NCBI GenBank assembly: GCA_024709185.1
Contig: JANJXE010000100.1
Span: forward strand, 1-6,120
DNA from: Paludibacter sp.
GTDB taxonomy: Bacteria > Bacteroidota > Bacteroidia > Bacteroidales > Paludibacteraceae
Reading direction: 5' to 3'
DNA: 6,120 bases
The position numbers and the translations under genes were made by a program. Every line of letters begins with the position of its first letter. Position 1 is the stretch's first letter. Positions 1 to 6,120 of this stretch are shown one piece after another. The notes beneath the pieces are model-generated. The model saw only the letters and a list, made by a program, of their open reading frames with translations. It was not told the origin of the DNA and ran no database searches.

Positions 1-940
1 GCCCTGCGCGCAACTTTCCGTTTCTGTCTTTATGAAAAAAGGTGCTGAACTGATAGGCATCCGGATTCGAAAACAACTCGCTAATCACCATAAAATCGAC
101 AAAAGAAGGGATATCGATAAAGGATGGAACTCCGTTTGTAAGCGAATTGTTTTTATTGCTTGCCGCGGTATTCAGGTCGGTAAATACTTTCCGGATATAG
201 GAATTCTGTTGCGCACTGACTTCTTCAGGTTTCGGACTATGGTGTATGAATGCAGCATCACCCAGGTACCATGCCACAGGATCATTCCCTGTGGTTTTGT
301 CGCTTTTAGTGATATAGCCGCCGGTAACCATTTCGCCGCTATTGTCGGTTGTCGATAGTTTTGTAATATTCACCCGGTTGTCGTCGGCCTTTATCTTTTC
401 GAGCAGAATGTACAATCCCCGGTACTCGCCGTTAATCATCACTTCACAATATTGCCCACGTGGAGAATAATTGCCCATTCGCCTGGAAAGTTCATAAGCC
501 AGGTAATCGCGCATCAGAGACGGGTCGAAGGCAAGACTATTCAAAACCCAGTCGTTTTCCTTCGGCATACCCAGCAAACTCACATTGTTGTTGCTCCCGT
601 TTATAGTAACAGTAGTGAGGGCATAGGGCTTTTTGGGTAATTCCTGAGAGGATGATCCCCTTATTTCAATCGAAATTTTCCCGTTGTAATTAAGGTATTC
701 AGTAGTATTTTGGTCGGTAAGGTAATTACGTGTACCATCGGGACGATAAATGATTTTCATAGAAGCCGGCACTTTTGGCTCATCCACAATAACATAAGGC
801 CTTCCGGTGGAAGGATTGTTATCGGTGGTAATTAACACCACAGGCAGATTACTGCTGCTGAAAGTCTGAGCTTTTACAGGCAGTAACACCCAAAGGAGGG
901 TTATCAACAGAGCAAAAATCCTTTTATTGATAGAGTTCAT
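1..940 (-). CDS. CotH kinase family secreted protein (C-terminus beyond the window)
   Basis: I read 313 codons from the ATG at 940 down to base 1, all open; the gene continues past the left edge. Residues 1-24 form a signal peptide (basic start, hydrophobic core, VKA|Q cleavage). The mature part fits the CotH family, whose founder is the Bacillus spore coat protein kinase CotH. Visible motifs are IEIRGSSSQELPKKPYAL (about 91-108), LLGMPKENDWVLNS (122-135), a helix with MRDYLAYELSRRMG (143-156), and NGEYRGLYILLEKIKADDNRV (170-190). The last visible residues, GKLRAG (308-313), directly precede where the family usually has a G-P-x-W-D-x-D metal-binding motif, which is therefore not seen. Bacteroidota homologues are usually long, exported, and often carry extra C-terminal domains; none can be judged here. 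The start lies inside the end of the upstream nuclease gene (17-base overlap) with no Shine-Dalgarno, suggesting translational coupling. Family assignment is strong; kinase activity and substrate are inference. Confidence 0.88.
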   Translation of the reverse strand, partial: MNSINKRIFALLITLLWVLLPVKAQTFSSSNLPVVLITTDNNPSTGRPYVIVDEPKVPASMKIIYRPDGTRNYLTDQNTTEYLNYNGKISIEIRGSSSQELPKKPYALTTVTINGSNNNVSLLGMPKENDWVLNSLAFDPSLMRDYLAYELSRRMGNYSPRGQYCEVMINGEYRGLYILLEKIKADDNRVNITKLSTTDNSGEMVTGGYITKSDKTTGNDPVAWYLGDAAFIHHSPKPEEVSAQQNSYIRKVFTDLNTAASNKNNSLTNGVPSFIDIPSFVDFMVISELFSNPDAYQFSTFFHKDRNGKLRAG

Positions 941-1694
941 TCAGAATTTTTGCCAGTTGAATTCCTCCCAGGTACATCATCGTATCGAGATCGCTGCGAA
1001 AGGTCTGAAAATATTTGTAGTTATTTTTATCTTCGGGATCGTAGTCATAAATTCGACGGGTAATATCGAAGCTCTTCTCAAGAATGGAAGGAATAGTCAT
1101 AGCAGCCATTTTTTTCTTTTCAGGGCTGTAGGTATCGATAAGGTACTGCGCCAGCTCCGTGTACGACATTTTATAATGATCGATGAGGTACGAATCCCAG
1201 AGGCTGTGGATGTTAATTTGTTTCCCAAACCAGGTAAAAGGCACCCGGTTACCACCCAGATCATCGGCACGACCCAAATGCATAGGTTGGTGCAAATCAC
1301 CCATAAAATGAATCAGGAATTTCAGCGCATCCACATCGGTTTTATCTTTTCGCAGGCGTTGCTGCATCAGCTGAATGGCATAAAACAAATGCTTTCCTTC
1401 CATTTCAGGATTGTTCCAAAGTTCGGCCAATTGCTCCGGAGTTTTGTCGGGCGAAAGGTTTTGGTAATGCCAGGGTTTGCTTTCGGCATACTGAGGCAAA
1501 TCGCGGATTTCATCGGCCCAGGTGGACTGATAAACGATGCCGTTGGTGCCCAGCAATTCATCAATCTGCTCGTACACACCTGGTTGCAGTTCGTTTTGAG
1601 CAATGATGGCAATAGCCCGGTGAGCAATGGGACCGTAAGCCATACTAATACATGTGATCAGCAAACTGAATAACAGAATGGAGATTTTCTTCAT
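924..1694 (-). CDS. Secreted S1/P1-type zinc-dependent nuclease
   Basis: A 256-residue protein of the S1/P1 nuclease family, which cleaves single-stranded DNA and RNA (and often removes 3'-phosphates from nucleotides) using three zinc ions. Residues 1-19 are a signal peptide ending SMA, so it acts in the periplasm or outside the cell. After cleavage the mature protein would begin Y-G-P-I-A-H. By motif and spacing the P1 zinc ligands are present: H25, D61 (TWADEIR), H76 (WHYQNL), H129/D133/H139 (FLIHFMGDLHQPMH), H163/D167 (HSLWD), plus the GGN signature at 147-149. The usual N-terminal Trp is Tyr (Y20). The mature protein has no cysteine, unlike the disulfide-bonded fungal enzymes, and length is normal for bacterial members. 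The ATG at 1694 was chosen over an upstream in-frame ATG at 1811 because it places the signal peptide at the N-terminus and lies downstream of a likely promoter. It is first in a two-gene unit with the CotH-like gene and is probably used for nucleic-acid scavenging (inference). Confidence 0.93.
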   Translation of the reverse strand: MKKISILLFSLLITCISMAYGPIAHRAIAIIAQNELQPGVYEQIDELLGTNGIVYQSTWADEIRDLPQYAESKPWHYQNLSPDKTPEQLAELWNNPEMEGKHLFYAIQLMQQRLRKDKTDVDALKFLIHFMGDLHQPMHLGRADDLGGNRVPFTWFGKQINIHSLWDSYLIDHYKMSYTELAQYLIDTYSPEKKKMAAMTIPSILEKSFDITRRIYDYDPEDKNNYKYFQTFRSDLDTMMYLGGIQLAKILNELYQ

Positions 1695-1759
1695 ATACTT
1701 TCTATTGGACAATTTAATACACGTTGAATACAACCCGGGCATATACCCATGTCGACCGG

Positions 1760-1767
1760 CAAAGATA
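1760..1767 (-). promoter_or_regulatory. Likely -7 promoter element for the nuclease/CotH-like unit
   Basis: On the minus strand these bases read TATCTTTG, an exact match to the Bacteroidota -7 consensus TAnnTTTG. It is the only match in this orientation in the divergent region. A clear -33 TTTG is missing; the closest candidate (TTTC on the minus strand at 1782-1785) is too near. Transcription starting near 1753 would give a leader of roughly 60 bases before the ATG at 1694, and would start downstream of the alternative ATG at 1811, supporting the shorter protein. Confidence 0.5.
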
Positions 1768-1872
1768 GAAAAAATCCCATTGAAAGCTGTATATTCATGC
1801 GATTTCTGCACATTTCATCGAAAAGAGTGCAAAAAACAAGGCCATACTTGCTGATATCGCTCATTTTATATG

Positions 1873-1880
1873 TAACTTTG
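1873..1880 (+). promoter_or_regulatory. Likely -7 promoter element for the 620-residue protein gene
   Basis: TAACTTTG matches the Bacteroidota -7 consensus TAnnTTTG exactly. A TTG at 1848-1850 could serve as the -33 element, although the 22-base spacing is slightly longer than usual. Transcription would begin around 1886-1888, leaving a leader of about 20 bases that is A-rich (…TTAAACAGACAAA-ATG) and has no Shine-Dalgarno, as is common in this phylum. This promoter would also serve the tocopherol-cyclase-like gene. Confidence 0.6.
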
Positions 1881-1906
1881 CACGCAAACAACGTTAAACA
1901 GACAAA

Positions 1907-3769
1907 ATGAGCATCATTGACACAGACCACATCAAAACATTTCTAAAAGATAAACTTGATTTACTATCGAATTCCCATACAAACTCCGAACATACATTTC
2001 ATATCCCTGTAATGGGACTGGCCTATACCGTTGATTCTCCGGTTAAGGTAGCACGCTTTGGCATTTCCTCGGTAATTTCCATCATCGAAGACCGGTTACT
2101 TGAAATGATGCGCGCGCATTACTATCCTGCCATCGATCAGCCTTATGTGCCCATCACCGTTCAAGAACCCGATTACAGGGCTAAAAGGGTAGCTGATTAT
2201 CTGAACTTAGTGAATACCATCGTACACAAACAGATGGATAAATTAAAGGAAGAAGCCTTTGAGGCAAGTAACGACATTGCAAAGTATTTTGAAATGCTTC
2301 CCAACGACAGCATCCTGAAAAACATGTATTTGGATATGATTAATTGTCCAAACCAGATGGAAAAAGCGGAAAAGCAGGCTTTTCTGAGAAGTCAGTTAAA
2401 ACCCGGACGGATTGATGTGAACATCATGACCAAGCTGGATGGCGAAGTGTTCGACAAAGAAGGCAACCCCGTTGTGGATGGATCGAATGCAGTGACAGCC
2501 CTTCGCGGCTACATCAACAGCAACCTGAGCAATTCGGGAATCGTTTTTTCAGCCGGATTGAATCCCCGACTGTATAATTACCTCGACACCACTGATGTTT
2601 TCAACCCCGACGCAAACGGACAGTTCACCAAAAAAGTGATTGTAAAGGTGAGCGATTACCGTTCTGCCCTTATTCAGGGAAAATATTTAGCTAAAAAAGG
2701 CATTTGGGTAAGCGAATTCCGGATTGAATCGGGACTGAACTGCGGGGGACATGCCTTTGCAACGACCGGCTACCTCCTCGGTCCAGTACTCGAGGAATTC
2801 AAGCAAAACTGGCAGGAGCTAATCGATTCAATTTTTGAAATGTACCAACCGGTGATTGTTGCCAAAACAGGCATCAACATTACGCAGGCACCGGCAACTG
2901 CAATCACTGTCCAGGGAGGAATCGGAACACATGAGGAAGACACCTTCATGCGAACCCACTACAACCTGAACGGAACCGGCTGGGGAACACCCTTCCTGTT
3001 GGTTCCCGAAGCAACAACTGTTGATGATCACACCCTTCAGCTTTTATCTGCAGCTACCGGCGACGATGTGTTTATCAGCAACTATTCTCCTCTCGGTGTT
3101 CCGTTTTATTACCTGAAAGGAACCACCGGCGATTTACAGAAACATCAGTTTATAGCCGATGGAAAACCCGGCAGTTCGTGTCCGGAGAAATTCCTGCAGT
3201 TCAACACCGAATTTACCGATAAGCCGATTTGTGCTGCTTCGAAACAATACCAATCGCTGAAACTGGCGCAGCTGAGCACGCTGGGGCTATCGGAGGATGA
3301 ACTCGAAGAACGTATAACGAATGTGTTGGCTAAGGATTGTCTGTGTGTAGGACTGAGTAATGCCGCCACGCTGCGTTACGACGGCACTTTCCTGAAAAAC
3401 AACAAAGCGGTGAACATCTGTCCGGGCCCGAATATTACCAACTTCTCGAAGATTGTATCATTGCAAACCATGACCGATCACATTTACGGACGCACCAACC
3501 TGGTAACCAATCCGAACCGGCCGCATGTGTTCATCACCGAGATGGGCATCTATTTTACCTTTTTGAAAAAAGAACTTTCGCAGGGCGATGCAGGTGATAA
3601 AAAACGTAAAATCTACTACGAATTGTTTTTGAAAAATCTGTCGGAAGCCATTGGGTATTATCAGCATTTGTATGATACCAGGCTGATTACCAATAAAGGA
3701 TTTACAGAAGCACTGGCAGAATATGGAAAAGAAATCGGAGTGATTAAACAACAGTATAGTCTGAATTAA
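1907..3769 (+). CDS. Conserved protein of unknown function; possible divergent nitronate monooxygenase/PfaD-like flavoprotein
   Basis: This 620-residue protein has no signal peptide or membrane segment and is probably cytoplasmic. I do not recognise a named function. Several stretches resemble, in the right order, the nitronate monooxygenase (2-nitropropane dioxygenase)/PfaD flavin TIM barrel: an N-terminal strand HIPVMGLAYTVDSPVKVARF (32-51), where that family has its PIIQ-type start; ESGLNCGGHAF (274-284), like its E-A-G-G-H-x-G motif; VQGGIGTHEE (335-344), like A-G-G-I; and GTGWGTPFLLVPEA (356-369), like its GT-F-TPE phosphate-binding loop. At over 600 residues it is far longer than the usual 310-370, with a charged helical segment inserted at about 90-165 and a C-terminal part (about 415-620) of its own. 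Five of its seven cysteines cluster at 425, 442, 478, 480 and 505, so a metal or Fe-S site is possible (inference). The start follows a good -7 element. The next gene begins one base after the stop, so the two are very likely one operon. The gene being real is near certain; flavin binding is a hypothesis from motif reading. Confidence 0.72.
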   Translation: MSIIDTDHIKTFLKDKLDLLSNSHTNSEHTFHIPVMGLAYTVDSPVKVARFGISSVISIIEDRLLEMMRAHYYPAIDQPYVPITVQEPDYRAKRVADYLNLVNTIVHKQMDKLKEEAFEASNDIAKYFEMLPNDSILKNMYLDMINCPNQMEKAEKQAFLRSQLKPGRIDVNIMTKLDGEVFDKEGNPVVDGSNAVTALRGYINSNLSNSGIVFSAGLNPRLYNYLDTTDVFNPDANGQFTKKVIVKVSDYRSALIQGKYLAKKGIWVSEFRIESGLNCGGHAFATTGYLLGPVLEEFKQNWQELIDSIFEMYQPVIVAKTGINITQAPATAITVQGGIGTHEEDTFMRTHYNLNGTGWGTPFLLVPEATTVDDHTLQLLSAATGDDVFISNYSPLGVPFYYLKGTTGDLQKHQFIADGKPGSSCPEKFLQFNTEFTDKPICAASKQYQSLKLAQLSTLGLSEDELEERITNVLAKDCLCVGLSNAATLRYDGTFLKNNKAVNICPGPNITNFSKIVSLQTMTDHIYGRTNLVTNPNRPHVFITEMGIYFTFLKKELSQGDAGDKKRKIYYELFLKNLSEAIGYYQHLYDTRLITNKGFTEALAEYGKEIGVIKQQYSLN

Positions 3770-3770
3770 A

Positions 3771-4859
3771 ATGCGCATTCCAACCATCCTAACTGCCTAT
3801 TTTCTTTTTGTAGTAATACTCCCTTTGCAAGCACAGGATATCCATTTTGCACAGCAGCAGTGGAGGCCCGGATACGATTTGCGAAAGATGGGTAACACCA
3901 CCATTTTTCAGGGAAACAACAAGAAGAAGAACTATTTCGAAGGATGGTACTTTAAAATGGTAGCCGAAGATGGTTCGGCGATTATGAGTGTAATTCCGGG
4001 TATAGCCTTGTCGAAAGATGGAAAGGAACAACATGCTTTTATTCAGACTATTAATGGCATTACTGCCGAAACCAGATATTATTCGTTTCCGATTGAAGCG
4101 TTTTCATTTGCCCGCAAGGGTTTTGAAATAAAAATCGGAAACAACTATTTTTCGAAAGAAAGAATTAGGATCGATTTACACGACGGAAGTTCTACCTTGA
4201 AAGGGGAAGTAAACATGATTAACCCGGTGAATTTCAAATCGGGAACCTTGCTGAATCCCGGCATCATGGGTTGGTTTCGTTTTGTTCCCTTTATGGAATG
4301 TTACCATGGTGTGGTAAGTCTGACGCACGACTTAGAGGGCCAGCTCTCCGTCGATAATCAGGTGCTGAATTTCGACGGAGGCAAAGGATACATCGAGAAG
4401 GATTACGGCTCGGGCATGCCGTCGGCCTGGTTATGGATGCAAAGCAACAATTTCACCAACCCGACCAGCTCGTTTATGCTTTCTGTTGCCACCATACCCT
4501 GGCTGGGCCGGTCGTTCAACGGATTTCTGGGATTCTTTTACCACGACAATCAATACCATCACTTTGCGACCTATCGTTCGTCGAAAATGCAGGTCGAAGT
4601 GCCCGATTCATCCTCGGTAAATATTCGAATACGAAACCCAAAGCACACCCTATTAATTCAGGCCCGCTCCAACAATGCCGGCATGCTGCATGCTCCGGTT
4701 GAGGGAGCCATGGACCGCCGGATTCCGGAAAGCATCGATGCCACTCTGAAAATCACGGTATTGGATAAAAAAGGGAATGTAATTTTGAAAGACAGTACCG
4801 ACATTACAGGTCTGGAAATGGTAGGAGATTACATGAAGCTACAGGGTGAGCTGAAGTAA
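3771..4859 (+). CDS. Exported tocopherol-cyclase-like family protein
   Basis: A 362-residue protein with a signal peptide (about residues 1-21, ending LPLQA|Q), so it is periplasmic or outer-membrane associated. The mature part carries hallmarks of the tocopherol cyclase family (plant VTE1 and bacterial relatives): FEGWYFKM (56-63), a PGI and HAFIQT strand pair (76-93), MECYHGVVSLTHDLEG (175-190), and GYIEKDYGSGMPSAWLWMQSNNF (206-228), which matches the family's E-K-x-W-G-x-x-x-P-x-x-W-x-W-x-Q signature with Tyr in place of the first Trp. These proteins are thought to form a lipocalin-like paired beta-barrel that binds hydrophobic ligands. A Bacteroidota cell is not expected to make tocopherol, so the substrate is unknown; binding or modifying a quinone, carotenoid or lipid is possible (inference). 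The start is one base after the upstream stop with no Shine-Dalgarno, implying translation coupled to the 620-residue protein. Confidence 0.85.
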   Translation: MRIPTILTAYFLFVVILPLQAQDIHFAQQQWRPGYDLRKMGNTTIFQGNNKKKNYFEGWYFKMVAEDGSAIMSVIPGIALSKDGKEQHAFIQTINGITAETRYYSFPIEAFSFARKGFEIKIGNNYFSKERIRIDLHDGSSTLKGEVNMINPVNFKSGTLLNPGIMGWFRFVPFMECYHGVVSLTHDLEGQLSVDNQVLNFDGGKGYIEKDYGSGMPSAWLWMQSNNFTNPTSSFMLSVATIPWLGRSFNGFLGFFYHDNQYHHFATYRSSKMQVEVPDSSSVNIRIRNPKHTLLIQARSNNAGMLHAPVEGAMDRRIPESIDATLKITVLDKKGNVILKDSTDITGLEMVGDYMKLQGELK

Positions 4860-4940
4860 AATAATTTTCATACTTTTGTGAGCATAACGCCTTTCACAAA
4901 GAAATCAGACAGAACCGGCATTCTAATACTTCGATCAATC
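4860..4940 (+). promoter_or_regulatory. Gap between tocopherol-cyclase-like and symporter genes, with a likely promoter
   Basis: Bases 4871-4878 (TACTTTTG) match the Bacteroidota -7 consensus TAnnTTTG exactly; no good -33 element is visible about 20 bases upstream. A start near 4885 would give a leader of about 55 bases without a Shine-Dalgarno before the ATG at 4941. No hairpin-plus-T-run terminator is apparent for the preceding gene, so read-through into the symporter is also possible. Confidence 0.5.
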
Positions 4941-6120
4941 ATGGAACATTCGGGCACCAAACTTTCAGTAAAGGAGAAAATTGGCTATAGTTTAGGCGAT
5001 ACCGCTTCGCATTTTGTGTGGGATATGGTGGGGTTCTGGCTCCTGTTTTTCTACACCGATGTGTATGGAATTTCGGCAGCTGCAGCAGGCACTATCATGC
5101 TGATTGCCCGTTTTTGGGATATGGCCACCGATCCTGTTGTAGGCATTATTTCGGACCGTACCAAATCGAGGTGGGGGAAGTTCCGGCCTTATATTCTTTT
5201 TACAGCTGTGCCTTATGCGGCGCTGGCCATACTTACCTTTACCACTCCCAATCTGGGCGAAACAGGAAAAGTGATTTATGCCGCTGCAACCTACATCCTG
5301 TTAATGACGGCCTATACCTTTATCAACCTGCCCTATTCAGCATTGGGAGCGGTGATGACCAACGACAGCTACGAGCGCGCGGGGTTAAATTCATACCGGT
5401 TTATAGCCGGTTTTGCCGGACAGTTTATTGTAACAGGTCTTGCGCTTACACTGGCTAACTTTTTGGGTGATGGCGACAAGGCAAAGGGATTTCAGTACAC
5501 CGTTTTTTTGTTTGCAGCCCTGAGTCTCCTGTTTTTCTACATCACCTTTAAAACGACAAAAGAACGCGTACTTCCACCCAAAGAACAAAAAAACGCATTG
5601 GGCGAGGATTTGCGCAACTTATTTAAAAACCGCGCCTGGATTATACTTGCGATAGTTGGAGTGGTATCCTTTATCATGTTTGCCATGCAGAATGCCGCCA
5701 TTGCCTATTATTTCAAATACTACCTGAACCGTGAGGACAACGTGCAGCTTTTCAATGTATTGGGCACCGTGGCGCTGATTGTTGCATTACCCCTTTCGAA
5801 ACCATTGGCCAAACGTTTTGGAAATAAGAATGTATTTATCGCCAGCTCATTAGTTTCAGGTTTGTTTTTTATTGTGATTTATCTACCCGGAGTTACCAAC
5901 CTGACCACCATTTATGCCTTTAATATCATTGCCAAGATGGCCTATGCGCCTGCTGTTCCGCTGCTTTGGACCATGATAGCCGATTCGGCCGATTACGGAG
6001 AATGGAAAAGCGGTCGACGAGCCACGGGTCTGTATTTCTCGGCTGCGGTGTTTGCCCAGAAAGCCGGCTGGGGCATAGGAGCTGCACTGGCAGGATGGAT
6101 TCTTACCATCTCCAGCTTTG
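4941..6120 (+). CDS. GPH-family sugar:cation symporter (MelB-like MFS transporter), C-terminus beyond the window
   Basis: I read 393 open codons from the ATG at 4941 to the right edge; the usual family length is about 440-500. It is an inner-membrane transporter of the glycoside-pentoside-hexuronide:cation symporter family, which imports sugars or glycosides with Na+ or H+. Motifs in order: KIGYSLGDTASHFVW (13-27), FYTDVYG (37-43), RFWDMATDPVVG (57-68), where D60 and D64 match the cation-site aspartates D55/D59 of MelB, SDRTKSRWGKFRPYIL (71-86, the MFS loop 2-3 signature), NLPYSALGAVMT (129-140), and ADSADYGEWKSGRRATG (347-363), the typical GPH central/late-loop signature. Many hydrophobic helices are visible, with a charged central loop at about 203-231. 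By alignment to MelB, the sugar-binding D19 falls at or near H24, so the substrate is probably not melibiose; the actual sugar cannot be read. The start fits the family's usual N-terminus. It likely has its own promoter, and no adjacent glycosidase is visible in the window. Confidence 0.92.
   Translation, partial: MEHSGTKLSVKEKIGYSLGDTASHFVWDMVGFWLLFFYTDVYGISAAAAGTIMLIARFWDMATDPVVGIISDRTKSRWGKFRPYILFTAVPYAALAILTFTTPNLGETGKVIYAAATYILLMTAYTFINLPYSALGAVMTNDSYERAGLNSYRFIAGFAGQFIVTGLALTLANFLGDGDKAKGFQYTVFLFAALSLLFFYITFKTTKERVLPPKEQKNALGEDLRNLFKNRAWIILAIVGVVSFIMFAMQNAAIAYYFKYYLNREDNVQLFNVLGTVALIVALPLSKPLAKRFGNKNVFIASSLVSGLFFIVIYLPGVTNLTTIYAFNIIAKMAYAPAVPLLWTMIADSADYGEWKSGRRATGLYFSAAVFAQKAGWGIGAALAGWILTISSF

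Larger units (their letters stand above)
1695..1906. promoter_or_regulatory. Divergent intergenic control region
   Basis: This 212-base stretch separates the leftward nuclease/CotH-like pair from the rightward 620-residue protein gene. It holds one exact TAnnTTTG element facing each way (listed separately). I see no convincing protein-coding gene, structured RNA, riboswitch or intrinsic terminator. The short open frames crossing it have no recognisable product. Confidence 0.6.

Noticed and set aside
32..640. Two plus-strand open frames (32-358 and 452-640)
   Set aside because: Both are antisense to the CotH-like gene, whose motifs are continuous across the whole stretch; neither has a recognisable product or promoter.
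927..1673. 248-codon open frame on the plus strand opposite the nuclease
   Set aside because: It is fully antisense to a gene whose zinc ligands and signal peptide are all intact, and its translation resembles no protein family; a shadow of codon bias.
1734..1739. Short palindrome CCCGGG upstream of the nuclease as an operator
   Set aside because: Six bases are expected by chance and there is no second half-site or repeat nearby.
1695..1811. In-frame 39-residue N-terminal extension of the nuclease from an ATG at 1811
   Set aside because: It would bury a good signal peptide behind a non-conserved stretch, and the likely -7 element at 1760-1767 lies inside it, so the transcript would start downstream of that ATG.
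5018..5458. 146-codon plus-strand frame inside the symporter
   Set aside because: It lies in another frame of a clear GPH transporter and has Cys/His/Tyr-rich composition typical of an out-of-frame reading.
1..6120. CRISPR array, tRNA/rRNA, insertion sequence, phage or defence system
   Set aside because: I saw no regularly spaced direct repeats, no tRNA-like cloverleaf, no transposase or integrase motifs, and no known defence domain.

Overview
The window looks like ordinary chromosomal DNA from a member of the Bacteroidota, probably a Bacteroidales/Marinilabiliales-type organism. Three things point there: start codons preceded by A-rich leaders without Shine-Dalgarno sequences, three exact matches to the Bacteroidota -7 promoter element TAnnTTTG in front of the inferred transcription units, and protein families typical of that phylum. 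The precise genus cannot be read from the sequence. No RNA gene, mobile element, CRISPR array or long repeat was seen.

Layout: two genes run leftward from a divergent intergenic region at about 1695-1906. The first is a secreted S1/P1-type zinc nuclease (924-1694). The second is a CotH-kinase-family secreted protein whose start overlaps the nuclease's 3' end by 17 bases and which runs off the left edge (1-940). Rightward from the same region run a 620-residue conserved protein of unknown function (1907-3769) and, one base later, an exported tocopherol-cyclase-like protein (3771-4859). After an 81-base gap with its own likely promoter comes a GPH-family sugar:cation symporter that runs off the right edge (4941-6120).

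How the genes work together is only partly visible. The leftward pair encodes two exported proteins that are probably co-translated. The rightward pair couples a cytoplasmic protein, with motifs reminiscent of the nitronate monooxygenase/PfaD flavin TIM barrels, to an exported barrel of a lipid/isoprenoid-associated family. The symporter has no obvious link to either pair. The 620-residue protein and its pairing with the tocopherol-cyclase-like protein are the least explained part of the window. Nothing here proves a new multi-gene system.
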